From: JBBKWJ01 sp037968895 | GTDB taxonomy: Bacteria; Actinomycetota; Acidimicrobiia; Acidimicrobiales; SZUA-35 | Assembly (NCBI GenBank): GCA_037968895.1 | Contig: JBBKWJ010000048.1 | Coordinates: 1-59,611, forward strand | Length of the DNA stretch: 59,611 nucleotides | Direction: 5' to 3' | Shown: piece after piece, positions 8,268 to 15,428 of the stretch | Position numbering within the stretch: the stretch's first letter is position 1 | How the letters are laid out: each line of letters opens with the position of its first letter | Notes under the pieces: model-generated | Databases searched by the model: none | Told to the model about the DNA's origin: nothing | The model's input: only the letters and a program-made list of their open reading frames with translations | Translations under genes and position numbers: made by a program

Positions 8268-9125
8268 CTAGGAGAGAGCGGCGATGGCGGCGGCGGTGGC
8301 GAGCGCACGCTTGGCGTTGTCGACGTGGAGGTTCTCGATCATCTTGCCGTCGACGGTAGCCACCCCTTTGCCCTCGGCTTGAGCAGCATCGAAGGCCTCG
8401 ATGACACGCTGAGCGTGCTCGATCTCGTCGTCCGACGGTGCCCATATCGAGTTGGTCGGCTCGATCTGTGTCGGATGCACGAGGGTCTTGCCGTCGAAGC
8501 CCATCTCGAACCCCTGCAGCGCTTCAACCTCGAAGCCTTCGGGATCACGCACATTGTTATAGACCCCGTCGAGGATCATTTTGCCAGCTTCACGCGCCGC
8601 CAGAACCGCAGTTGCGAGATGTGGGAGGACTGGGTGGCGGCTCGGCACCATTTGAGCGTGAAGCTCGCGATACAAGTCGTTGGTTCCCATCACGAGAACC
8701 TCTACTCGTGGGTGAGCACAGATGGCCCGTGCGTCGAGGATGGCGGTTGGGGTCTCGATCATCGCCCAGATAGTCAGCTCCGACGGAGCCCCGGCCGCGT
8801 CGAGGATTGCGGAGATCTCATCGAGATACGCAACCGACCCAACCTTCGGCATGACCACGCTTGTGGCCCCCGAGGTCGCGATTGCCTTGAGGTCCTCTTC
8901 GCCCCATGGAGTGTCGAGCCCGTTCGACCGAATGGTCACCTCGCGGTGACCGTATTCGCCGGAACCAGCCGCAGCCACGGCATTGGCCCTAGCGGACTCT
9001 TTGGCATCTGGCGCCACCGCGTCTTCGAGATCGAATATGAGTGCGTCGGTTGGGAGCGACTTGGCCTTTTCCAGAGCCCGCTCGTTGGCGGCGGGCATAT
9101 AGAGGGCAGAGCGGCGGACCTTCAT
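8268..9125 (-). CDS. CitE-like CoA-ester lyase (HpcH/HpaI aldolase family)
   Basis: A 285-residue TIM-barrel lyase: MKVRRSALYMPAANERALEKA, IFDLEDAVAP (metal-binding Asp/Glu region), REVTIRSNGLDTPWGEEDL with the conserved substrate-binding Arg, VVMPKVGS, WAMIETPTAIL and GFDGKTLVHPTQIE. CitE-like proteins of actinobacteria that stand apart from citrate lyase subunits act on CoA esters such as malyl-, citramalyl- or methylmalyl-CoA. No citD or citF subunits are near, which argues against citrate lyase. It follows mclA on the same strand after a 68-bp gap, so a shared transcript is plausible. Confidence 0.88.
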   Translation of the reverse strand: MKVRRSALYMPAANERALEKAKSLPTDALIFDLEDAVAPDAKESARANAVAAAGSGEYGHREVTIRSNGLDTPWGEEDLKAIATSGATSVVMPKVGSVAYLDEISAILDAAGAPSELTIWAMIETPTAILDARAICAHPRVEVLVMGTNDLYRELHAQMVPSRHPVLPHLATAVLAAREAGKMILDGVYNNVRDPEGFEVEALQGFEMGFDGKTLVHPTQIEPTNSIWAPSDDEIEHAQRVIEAFDAAQAEGKGVATVDGKMIENLHVDNAKRALATAAAIAALS

Positions 9126-9193
9126 GATGAACCTTCTCGTAAGAGTGCGGGCGTGCAGGAGCGGCCGGTGGCCGTGCCGATATGAACCGGCGA

Positions 9194-10267
9194 CTAGAAG
9201 CCGTAGAGCGCAGCGAGTTCGGGGTCTCGTGATGCGAGATCCTTCGCAAGCTCAACGATCACGTGACACTGCTTGACCGACGCATCGTCTTCCATTTTGC
9301 CGTCGAGCATGAGAGCCCCGGTGCCGTCGCCCATGGCCTCGATGACACGAGTGGCGTGGGCAACGTCGGCTGGATCGGGCGAGAACACTCGTTTGGCGAT
9401 GTCGATCTGGACGGGGTGGAGCGACCACGCACCGACGCAACCAAGCAGGTACGCATTGCGAAACTGGTCTTCGCAGGCAACGACGTCTTTGATGTCTCCG
9501 AACGGTCCGTAGAACGGCAGGATGCCATGCGTAACGCAGGCATCGACCATGCGGGCGATCGTGTAGTGCCAGAGATCTTGCTGGTACGTGGTGCGGTCGC
9601 TGTTGATGTCGCCATCGATTGGGTCTTGGCGAACGAGGTAGCCGGGATGGCCACCACCGACGCGGGTGGTCTTCATACGACGGTTTGCGGCTAGGTCAGC
9701 TGGTCCAAGCGAGAGACCTTGCATACGGGGTGATGCCCCGCAGATCTCTTCGACATTCGCCACGCCGCGAGCGGTTTCGAGAATGGCGTGGATCAGGATT
9801 GGCTGCTTGAGTCCGGCCTTGGCTTCGAGCTGAGCCAGGAGACGGTCCATGTAGTGGATGTCTTCTGGGCCTTCTACCTTCGGCACCATGATGACGTCGA
9901 TCTTGTCGCCTACTTCGGTGACGATGCTGTAGATGTCGTCGAGTCCCCACGGCGAATCGAGCGAGTTGATCCGTGTCCAGAGCTGGGTATCGCCCATGTC
10001 GACGGTCTTGGCCACCTCGATCATGCCGGCTCGAGCGGCCTCTTTGTCCGTGGCCGGTACGCCGTCTTCGAGGTTGCCCAACAAGATGTCGACCGTTGGT
10101 GCGATAGCTGGCACCTTCGACACCATCTTGGCGTTTGACGGCGGAAAGAAGTGGATCATCCGCGATGGCTTGAATGGCACTTCGCGTACTGGTGCAGGGG
10201 CACCGACGGCGAGTGGTTTGAAGAAGTCTTTAGGGCTGCGCACGACCGTGAACGGTAGCCCTTCCAC
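9194..10267 (-). CDS. mclA: L-malyl-CoA/beta-methylmalyl-CoA lyase-type enzyme
   Basis: A 357-residue HpcH/HpaI-type lyase with the long MclA layout. The N-terminus has FFKPLAVGAPAPVRE and RMIHFFPPSNAKMV, followed by LLGNLEDGVPA and MVPKVEGPED. Also present are ILETARGVAN, LSLGPADLAANRRMKTTRVG, LWHYTIARMVDAC, FYGPFGDI, and the C-terminal GAWSLHPVQIDIAKRVFSPD. Enzymes of this type cleave L-malyl-CoA and beta-methylmalyl-CoA to acetyl- or propionyl-CoA and glyoxylate in the ethylmalonyl-CoA and 3-hydroxypropionate routes. The start is GTG 10267. It heads a minus-strand run with the CitE-like gene and diverges from 10344 across a perfect 22-bp palindrome. Confidence 0.9.
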   Translation of the reverse strand: MEGLPFTVVRSPKDFFKPLAVGAPAPVREVPFKPSRMIHFFPPSNAKMVSKVPAIAPTVDILLGNLEDGVPATDKEAARAGMIEVAKTVDMGDTQLWTRINSLDSPWGLDDIYSIVTEVGDKIDVIMVPKVEGPEDIHYMDRLLAQLEAKAGLKQPILIHAILETARGVANVEEICGASPRMQGLSLGPADLAANRRMKTTRVGGGHPGYLVRQDPIDGDINSDRTTYQQDLWHYTIARMVDACVTHGILPFYGPFGDIKDVVACEDQFRNAYLLGCVGAWSLHPVQIDIAKRVFSPDPADVAHATRVIEAMGDGTGALMLDGKMEDDASVKQCHVIVELAKDLASRDPELAALYGF

Positions 10268-10280
10268 CCGCCCCGCTGCG

Positions 10281-10330
10281 AACTGATCAGGGTAAACACC
10301 CCGCTACTGGGGTGTTTACCCTGATCAGTT
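10281..10330. promoter_or_regulatory. Perfect 22-bp inverted repeat in a divergent intergenic region
   Basis: Left arm 10281-10302 and right arm 10309-10330 are perfect complements, with a six-base GCTACT spacer. The inner part is a GGTAAACACCCC/GGGGTGTTTACC pair, the outer part the AACTGATCA palindrome. The gap between mclA (start 10267, minus) and the HNH-like gene (start 10344, plus) is only 76 bp, and the palindrome fills most of it. It therefore sits upstream of both genes and not at a 3' end. It may be an operator or a 5' leader hairpin on both transcripts; no experimental counterpart is known to me. Confidence 0.8.
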
Positions 10331-10343
10331 CTACAGTTTGGGA

Positions 10344-10838
10344 ATGGCACGCTCCAAGGGAACTCCAAACGCTGGTCCGCGAGGCATTGAAGAGATCGGC
10401 GAGCGTGACGGCTGGCGGTGCTGGCTCTGCGACGAGACAGTCGATGCCGACCGCTCAGTAAATGACGATCTTGGCCCGAGTGTCGACAGCCGCATCACGA
10501 AGTCGAAGGCGAAATCGAAATCGAAGCAGCGGGCCGCTGGTCCAGTGCAGGAACGACTCGCACATCGGATGTGCAACACCGGAAAGGGCGCCGTTGCTCC
10601 CGTCATTGAGTGGCCCGAGCGGTTCTTCGTTGCCGACCCGGCGGCCATCATTGGCAGCGTGGAACGTCTGGAGCGTAAAGGTGGGCGCGAGGCGATGGGG
10701 CGGTGTCTGTCGCACGCTGACGCTGAGGCTGCTGGCGTGTGGCTGATTGATCGGATATCGCGGCTCGAGCCGACGCTCGACTGCACTATCTTGATCGAGC
10801 CAGGCGGTGGCCAGTTCCTCGTGATTCTCTCGGCGTAG
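10344..10838 (+). CDS. HNH-endonuclease-like conserved protein
   Basis: A 164-residue basic, soluble protein. GIEEIGERDGWRCWLCDE contains a CxxC knuckle, followed by a charged Lys/Ser stretch (TKSKAKSKSKQRAAG) and ERLAHRMCNTGKG. The latter resembles the H-x-x-C-N segment of HNH proteins, in which a His metal ligand and a later Asn follow the CxxC. The canonical HH pair is not clear, so nuclease activity is uncertain. The C-terminal ~80 residues (FFVADPAAIIGSVERLERKGGREAMGRCL...) show no domain I recognise. ATG 10344 is used; a TTG two codons upstream is less likely. There is no obvious ribosome site, so the mRNA may be leaderless. Confidence 0.65.
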   Translation: MARSKGTPNAGPRGIEEIGERDGWRCWLCDETVDADRSVNDDLGPSVDSRITKSKAKSKSKQRAAGPVQERLAHRMCNTGKGAVAPVIEWPERFFVADPAAIIGSVERLERKGGREAMGRCLSHADAEAAGVWLIDRISRLEPTLDCTILIEPGGGQFLVILSA

Positions 10839-10859
10839 CTCAGCCCCCAACGCGAACCG

Positions 10860-10899
10860 TACGCGGGTTACGTCCCAGAAAAGGGTCGTAACCCGCGTA
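10860..10899. terminator. 13-bp inverted repeat, candidate terminator/attenuator
   Basis: Arms 10860-10872 (TACGCGGGTTACG) and 10887-10899 are perfect complements around a 14-base loop. It lies 21 bases after the stop of the HNH-like gene and 38 bases before the next plus-strand start. No T-run follows, so it is either a Rho-type or structural terminator or an operator for the downstream gene. Confidence 0.5.
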
Positions 10900-10937
10900 T
10901 GGCTCGCGGTGAGGCAGTTGGTCTAGCGTTTGGCGTT

Positions 10938-11621
10938 ATGGACACCGTCGCGCTGCAAGCACCGCCGAACGAGGCCGACCTCGGCACCACGTTTTTCCTT
11001 GACTCTCGCGAGTCGAGCGTCGTGGCCTTCGCTATCGATGCGACCGTTGGCCACGAGACCGAGAAGGACAAGGCGATCGCGCTCTTCGAAGCAGTGCGTG
11101 ACGGCTTCCGCTATGACCCGTACGGCCTCGCTCGCAACGAAGACGATTACAAGGCAAGCGCTATTCTCGCTGGCTCTCAGAGTTGGTGTATTCCCAAGTC
11201 GATTCTGCTCACGGCGGCGGCCCGCTCGCTCGGAATCCCGGCCCGGCTTGGGTTCGCCGACGTGCAGAACCACCTTCAATCCGAGAAGCTCCAAGCATCG
11301 ATGGGCACATCGCTCTTCGCCTGGCATGGCTACAGCGTGCTATTCGTCGATGGAAAGTGGCTGAAGGCGTCATCGGCATTCAACAAATCAATGTGCGAAC
11401 GATTTGGTACGAAGGTGCTGACGTTCGATGGCGAACACGATGCGGTGATGCATGCGTGCGATGAGTCGGGCAACCGTCATATGGAGTACGTCAACGATCG
11501 AGGCGTATATCAAGATCTGCCGCTCGATGCCATCTTCGCCACATTCGATGAGCTGTATTCGCCGATGATGAGCGACGCCGACGCCTCGGTTCACGATCCC
11601 GCGTTTCATACACCGAGCTAG
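10938..11621 (+). CDS. Transglutaminase-like cysteine peptidase-fold protein
   Basis: A 227-residue soluble protein. The transglutaminase core is visible as SQSWCIPKSILLTAAARSLGIPARLGFADVQN, with the nucleophile Cys, followed by FAWHGYSVLFVDGKWLKAS with the His. The Asp of the triad is probably in the strand after the His. A leading region (ADLGTTFFLDSRESSVVAFA, TEKDKAIALFEAVRDGFRYDPYG) is typical for stand-alone transglutaminase-like proteins that may hydrolyse or cross-link amide bonds. ATG 10938 is chosen over ATG 10899, because the latter falls in the palindrome and adds a non-conserved leader. Substrate unknown. It is convergent with the DUF3291 gene. Confidence 0.8.
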   Translation: MDTVALQAPPNEADLGTTFFLDSRESSVVAFAIDATVGHETEKDKAIALFEAVRDGFRYDPYGLARNEDDYKASAILAGSQSWCIPKSILLTAAARSLGIPARLGFADVQNHLQSEKLQASMGTSLFAWHGYSVLFVDGKWLKASSAFNKSMCERFGTKVLTFDGEHDAVMHACDESGNRHMEYVNDRGVYQDLPLDAIFATFDELYSPMMSDADASVHDPAFHTPS

Positions 11622-11633
11622 GCGGCTCGGGTG

Positions 11634-12089
11634 CTAGTCGGCTGGCGGCGGAAAGGCGGAGCGAAAGGTGAACGCGGCTTCGGTTGGCCCGTGTTCGTGG
11701 AGGTGGGTGAGCTTGGCGATGCATTCGTCTGTCGTCGGTTTCGCCCCGGATGGCACCCACCACATCACCATCACTGGAAGGTCTGCCACCGGCTCAAACC
11801 ACTCACGGCGTCTCGGTAGAAACGAAGCATGGTCGGACTTATAGACGTAGGCCTTGAACGTGTCGACTGACTCCCACGTACTGAGGTTGAGTAGAAGATC
11901 GGGGTCGTCGAAGGCCCGGACTGAGGTCGCGTCGCCGTCTTCGGTCTGAAACCGCCAGACAAAACCAGGCGAGCTCTCGGCCAACTCATTGATTCGCTCG
12001 AGGCTGGACATGAACTCGGCCATGACCGGACCATCGGTTGGTCCTTTGGCCTTTGCGATGTTGAACTGAGCCAGATGGTACGCAGACAT
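11634..12089 (-). CDS. DUF3291 domain protein
   Basis: A 151-residue protein (MSAYHLAQFNIAKAKGPTDGPVMAEFMSSLERIN). The segments ELAESSPGFVWRFQTE, LLLNLSTWESVDTFKAYVYKSDHASFLPRRREWFEP and MWWVPSGAKPTTDE are the DUF3291 pattern, a ferredoxin-like fold related to antibiotic-biosynthesis monooxygenase-type proteins. Biochemical function is unknown. ATG 12089 is preferred over the GTG two codons earlier. Confidence 0.82.
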   Translation of the reverse strand: MSAYHLAQFNIAKAKGPTDGPVMAEFMSSLERINELAESSPGFVWRFQTEDGDATSVRAFDDPDLLLNLSTWESVDTFKAYVYKSDHASFLPRRREWFEPVADLPVMVMWWVPSGAKPTTDECIAKLTHLHEHGPTEAAFTFRSAFPPPAD

Positions 12090-12196
12090 CGCCACATCCT
12101 ACGTGGCAGGGGTGCGAGCCCAAGACGCACCACCAGTTTGGCCGCAGTCACATGGTCTCAAGGGCGCTCGAAACGTGCCGATAGCCACACATGGCC

Positions 12197-12225
12197 TTTA
12201 CACCGTAAATCTTACGGCGTATGGT
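12197..12225 (+). promoter_or_regulatory. Promoter with palindromic operator in its spacer, upstream of the ferritin-like gene
   Basis: TTTACA (12197-12202) and TATGGT (12220-12225) are separated by exactly 17 bp, a good -35/-10 pair. The 15-bp palindrome CCGTAA-ATC-TTACGG (12203-12217) fills the spacer. This arrangement is what a TetR-type or similar dimeric repressor would need to block the promoter. The regulator is not encoded next to it. Confidence 0.65.
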
Positions 12226-12256
12226 TGCATGATCTTGCTGTCCCTTAAGGAGTCCC

Positions 12257-13372
12257 ATGACCGCAGTTGAAGAGCCTCTCGATGACATCCTTGAACTGAG
12301 CAACACTGACGTTGATGCGCTCGTTCACCACGTCAAGAGCAACGCAGAGTCCATCTTCACATGGGACTACGAAAAGGGCGCTCGACCAGGTCTGAGCAAG
12401 CTGTACGAGAAGGCAAAGGGCGCTCAGTGGAACGGCGAGACCGATCTCGATTGGACGATTGAGTTCGACCAAGAGAAGGCGATGGCTGAAGCCGAAATCC
12501 CGAATGCAGAGACGCTCCGTCTCCTTGGCATCGAGGTCGAGGGCACGTCGTTCGCCAAATGGGGCGAAAAAGAGTGGATGGAGCTCGAGGCCGAGACCAA
12601 CAACTGGTCGCTGAGCCAATTCATGCACGGCGAGCAGGGTGCCCTGATCTGCACGGCCAAGATCGTCGAAACAGTGCCGTGGATCGATGCGAAGTACTAC
12701 GCCGCAACCCAGGTGATGGACGAAGCACGCCACGTTGAGGTCTTTGCCAAGTATCTCGACACCCGCGAAGGCCACTTCTACCCGGTCAACTACCACTTGT
12801 CGTCGCTTCTCGACGACATCATCGCCGACCATCGCTGGGACATGACCTACTTGGGGATGCAGGTCATGGTCGAAGGCCTCGCCCTTGCCGCCTTTGGTCA
12901 CGCTATGAACATGACGCAAGACCCGCTGCTGAAGCGACTACTGCGCTACGTCATCTCCGACGAAGCCAGGCATGTGGCATTTGGTGTGCTGAGCCTTCAG
13001 GAGTACTACGCGGAGCTAAGTGAGAAAGAGCTCTTCGAGCGTCAAGAGTTTGCGTACGAGGCCGCGCTTCGCATGCGAGATCGTTTCTTGCGCCAAGAGG
13101 TCTGGGAGAAAATGGGCGTCGACTCGAAGGAAGCAATCAAGACCTTCTGGATGGAAGACAAGAACCAAGACCCGTTCCAGCAGCTGCTGTTCGCAAAGAT
13201 CGTGCCGAACTGCAAGAAGCTCGGCCTTCTTGATGCCAACGACGGATGGCTCCGAAAGCGTTTTGACGAGATGAACGTCACCCAGTTCGAAGACTGGGTC
13301 GATACCGGCGAGGAATACCTCGAATTCGACGTGGTTGAAGCCGATCGACTAGCCGAAGCGGCTAACCAGTAA
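12257..13372 (+). CDS. Ferritin-like di-iron protein
   Basis: A 371-residue helical protein with two di-iron motifs. The first has Glu in LEAETNNWSLSQFMHGEQGAL, followed by QVMDEARHVEVFAKYL (ExxH). The second has MVEGLALAAFGHAM, followed by YVISDEARHVAFGVLSLQEYY (ExxH). The spacing fits ferritin-like oxygenases and oxidases rather than ferritin storage proteins. The reaction is unknown; family relatives include AurF-like N-oxygenases and fatty-acid modifying di-iron proteins. A strong ribosome site (AAGGAG) lies 5 bases before the ATG, and a clear promoter with a palindromic operator lies upstream, so expression is probably tightly controlled. Confidence 0.82.
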   Translation: MTAVEEPLDDILELSNTDVDALVHHVKSNAESIFTWDYEKGARPGLSKLYEKAKGAQWNGETDLDWTIEFDQEKAMAEAEIPNAETLRLLGIEVEGTSFAKWGEKEWMELEAETNNWSLSQFMHGEQGALICTAKIVETVPWIDAKYYAATQVMDEARHVEVFAKYLDTREGHFYPVNYHLSSLLDDIIADHRWDMTYLGMQVMVEGLALAAFGHAMNMTQDPLLKRLLRYVISDEARHVAFGVLSLQEYYAELSEKELFERQEFAYEAALRMRDRFLRQEVWEKMGVDSKEAIKTFWMEDKNQDPFQQLLFAKIVPNCKKLGLLDANDGWLRKRFDEMNVTQFEDWVDTGEEYLEFDVVEADRLAEAANQ

Positions 13373-13391
13373 TCACTTCTATCTACGGTTT

Positions 13392-14000
13392 CTAGCGGGC
13401 GCCGAGCGTGTCCATGGTGCGTTCGCCGAGCCATGTGGCGAGGTCTGGCATCGTCCCCGAGAAGAGCAGCAAGGTGAACACGCCGAGAACGGTGGCACCG
13501 CTGAACAACATGAGCGGTCGGAACGGCAATGTCGTAGCTTTCGGCGTGATTGCGAGGGCACTTGCGCCCAGAATTAGTGGCATGAAGATACCGACCATAT
13601 AGATGGTGAGTTCGGCAAGTCCTCTGGCAGCGTTGGTTGGCAACTCAGTAAACACAGGCCCGGCATGGGTGCTCAATGCGGGCCACCATGACAATGCCGC
13701 CACGCCGCCGCAAACGGCACCGGCTGCGCCGGTGATCAGGTTCACCCGTCGGACGAGTGGGATAACCAGGCCGATGATCGAAACAACCATCGCCGCCGCG
13801 AGCACCCGTGAATGCGGCTCGGCCAAGTTTCCCGAGAAGCGGAACCACGACACAAGAATCGCGGCAAGGACAAAGCCGACTGCGGCCGCAGACGACTCGG
13901 TTCTGGCAATGAGCGTCGCGGCCAGGCCGGGTAGTAGAAGGGTCAGCGACGAGAGATAGAAGATCGCAGTGATGCCTTCAAAGAACAGGTCTGGCGTCAT
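13392..14000 (-). CDS. Multi-pass membrane protein of unknown function
   Basis: A 202-residue protein with about six hydrophobic segments: ITAIFYLSSLTLLLPGLAATLI, AAVGFVLAAILVSWF, VLAAAMVVSIIGLVIPLV, ITGAAGAVCGGVAALSWW, LTIYMVGIFMPLILGASALAI and LMLFSGATVLGVFTLLLFSG. I recognise no family. Its ATG overlaps the stop of the ElaA-like gene by four bases, so the two are translationally coupled on the minus strand. Confidence 0.75.
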   Translation of the reverse strand: MTPDLFFEGITAIFYLSSLTLLLPGLAATLIARTESSAAAVGFVLAAILVSWFRFSGNLAEPHSRVLAAAMVVSIIGLVIPLVRRVNLITGAAGAVCGGVAALSWWPALSTHAGPVFTELPTNAARGLAELTIYMVGIFMPLILGASALAITPKATTLPFRPLMLFSGATVLGVFTLLLFSGTMPDLATWLGERTMDTLGAR

Positions 14001-14461
14001 GAATGTGTCGCTTCTCGTCGCATTGGGATGTGTGGAATGCCGTCTTCGATGTATTCCGGTCCCGAGGACGTGAAGCCGAAGCTGCTATAGAAATCAACCA
14101 GATAGCTCTGTGCCTCCAGCTGCGAAGGACTGCCTTCGATACGGGTCAGGATGTCGTCCAGTAGACGACCAGCGAGGCGCTCGCCGCGGCGGTCAGGCCG
14201 AGTGACAACTCGCCCGATGCGCCAGCCATCTGGGTCAGCGAGGACCCGAATGTATGCCGCTGGCCCGTTTAGGTCGGCAAACCACACGTGCTCGGTCGAC
14301 TCCAACAGATCCAACCCGTCAACTTCGGAGTACGGGCACTCCTGCTCGACAACAAAGACGTCGACTCGGAGACGGAGCAGATCGTGCAGCTCCGGGGCTG
14401 ACAGCGCAGACCCGACGCGTCGAACGAGCGTGATCTCCCCAGCATGTGGGTGGACGCTCAT
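13997..14461 (-). CDS. elaA: ElaA-like GNAT N-acetyltransferase
   Basis: A 154-residue GNAT protein. LLRLRVDVFVVEQECPYSEVDGLDL and HVWFADLNGPAAYIRVL match the ElaA subgroup, followed by the acetyl-CoA-binding loop region IGRVVTRPDRRGERLAGRLL and the C-terminal LEAQSYLVDFYSSFGF...YIEDGIPHIPMRRE, nearly identical in pattern to E. coli ElaA. The natural acceptor is not established. ATG 14461 is chosen because the conserved domain starts just after it; the longer frame runs into the divergent hydrolase promoter. Confidence 0.85.
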   Translation of the reverse strand: MSVHPHAGEITLVRRVGSALSAPELHDLLRLRVDVFVVEQECPYSEVDGLDLLESTEHVWFADLNGPAAYIRVLADPDGWRIGRVVTRPDRRGERLAGRLLDDILTRIEGSPSQLEAQSYLVDFYSSFGFTSSGPEYIEDGIPHIPMRREATHS

Positions 14462-14547
14462 CAGTAGCTCGACTCTCGCACTGGGCCATAGTAGTGAGGC
14501 GGCCTGGTCAAGTGGCGCCACTTGGGAGACGCGACCAGACTGTCCCG

Positions 14548-15408
14548 ATGGACGCCTCTGCACCTAGCGAAACGAACGACATCCCAAAGACCCCAGGCTG
14601 GGCTCATAACGGTGATGTCAGGATCGCGTGGGAGCAATGGGGGAGCGAGGGAACGCCGCTCCTGCTCGTCAACGGACTTGGCTCCCCAATGGTGTCGTAC
14701 GAGGACGGCCTTGTCGCCGGATTTATTGGGGCGGGATTTCAAGTGGTTCGCTTTGACAACCGCGATCTTGGTCGCTCATCGCGCCTGGACGGCGTCAAAT
14801 ACAACCTGTCCGACATGGCCGCTGACGCCGTTACGGTCCTCGACGCTGTCGGGTGGGAAACGGCTCACGTGCTTGGTCAATCGATGGGCGGCATGATCGT
14901 GCAGACTCTTGCAATCGAGGCGCCAAGCAGGCTGCGCACGGTTACCTCGCTGATGTCGTCGACTGGTAATCCGAAGTTTGGTGCGCCATCTGGTCAAGCG
15001 CTCGCGGCGTTGCTGGAGGTGCCTCCGTCTGACCGCGATGGCTGGCTCGAGGTCAGGCTGAGGACCGAGAAGATCTGGTCGTCAACGACAATCGATGACC
15101 CAACCTGGAATCGGCGAAAGGCCGAATTGCTCTTCGACTATGGCATCGATCCAGCCGGGACTGGCCGCCAGTACAAGGCGGTTCGGGCCAGCGGCGACCG
15201 TGAAGAGGGGCTCGCCAACGTCGATCTGCCTTTCCTTGTTCTCCATGGCTCCGTCGACACGCTCCTCGACCCAAGTGGCGGCCGACGGACGGCCGACGTG
15301 GTGCCTGGCGCCCGCTACGTCGAGATCGAAGGATTGGGCCACGACATGCCGCCCAACTTCTGGGACCGATTGATCTCGGAGGTTTCTGGCTTTGTTGCCA
15401 GCGCCTAA
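14548..15408 (+). CDS. Alpha/beta hydrolase
   Basis: A 286-residue alpha/beta-fold hydrolase: ISIAWEQWG-like opening (DVRIAWEQWGSEGTPLLLVNGLG), FDNRDLGRSS, nucleophile elbow GQSMGG, catalytic acid region LVLHGSVDTLLDP, and catalytic His in EGLGHDMPP. The pattern resembles actinobacterial hydrolases annotated as aclacinomycin methylesterase/RdmC-like. Substrate unknown. It is divergent from the ElaA-like gene (86-bp gap) and followed 20 bases later by the AMACR gene on the same strand, so it may be co-transcribed with it. Confidence 0.85.
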   Translation: MDASAPSETNDIPKTPGWAHNGDVRIAWEQWGSEGTPLLLVNGLGSPMVSYEDGLVAGFIGAGFQVVRFDNRDLGRSSRLDGVKYNLSDMAADAVTVLDAVGWETAHVLGQSMGGMIVQTLAIEAPSRLRTVTSLMSSTGNPKFGAPSGQALAALLEVPPSDRDGWLEVRLRTEKIWSSTTIDDPTWNRRKAELLFDYGIDPAGTGRQYKAVRASGDREEGLANVDLPFLVLHGSVDTLLDPSGGRRTADVVPGARYVEIEGLGHDMPPNFWDRLISEVSGFVASA

Positions 15409-15428
15409 CTCGATCTACCGTGAGGCAA

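Noticed and set aside
8223..9185. A 320-codon open frame on the plus strand opposite the CitE-like gene
   Set aside because: It is antisense to a clear HpcH/HpaI lyase and its translation has no recognisable domain; codon-bias shadow.
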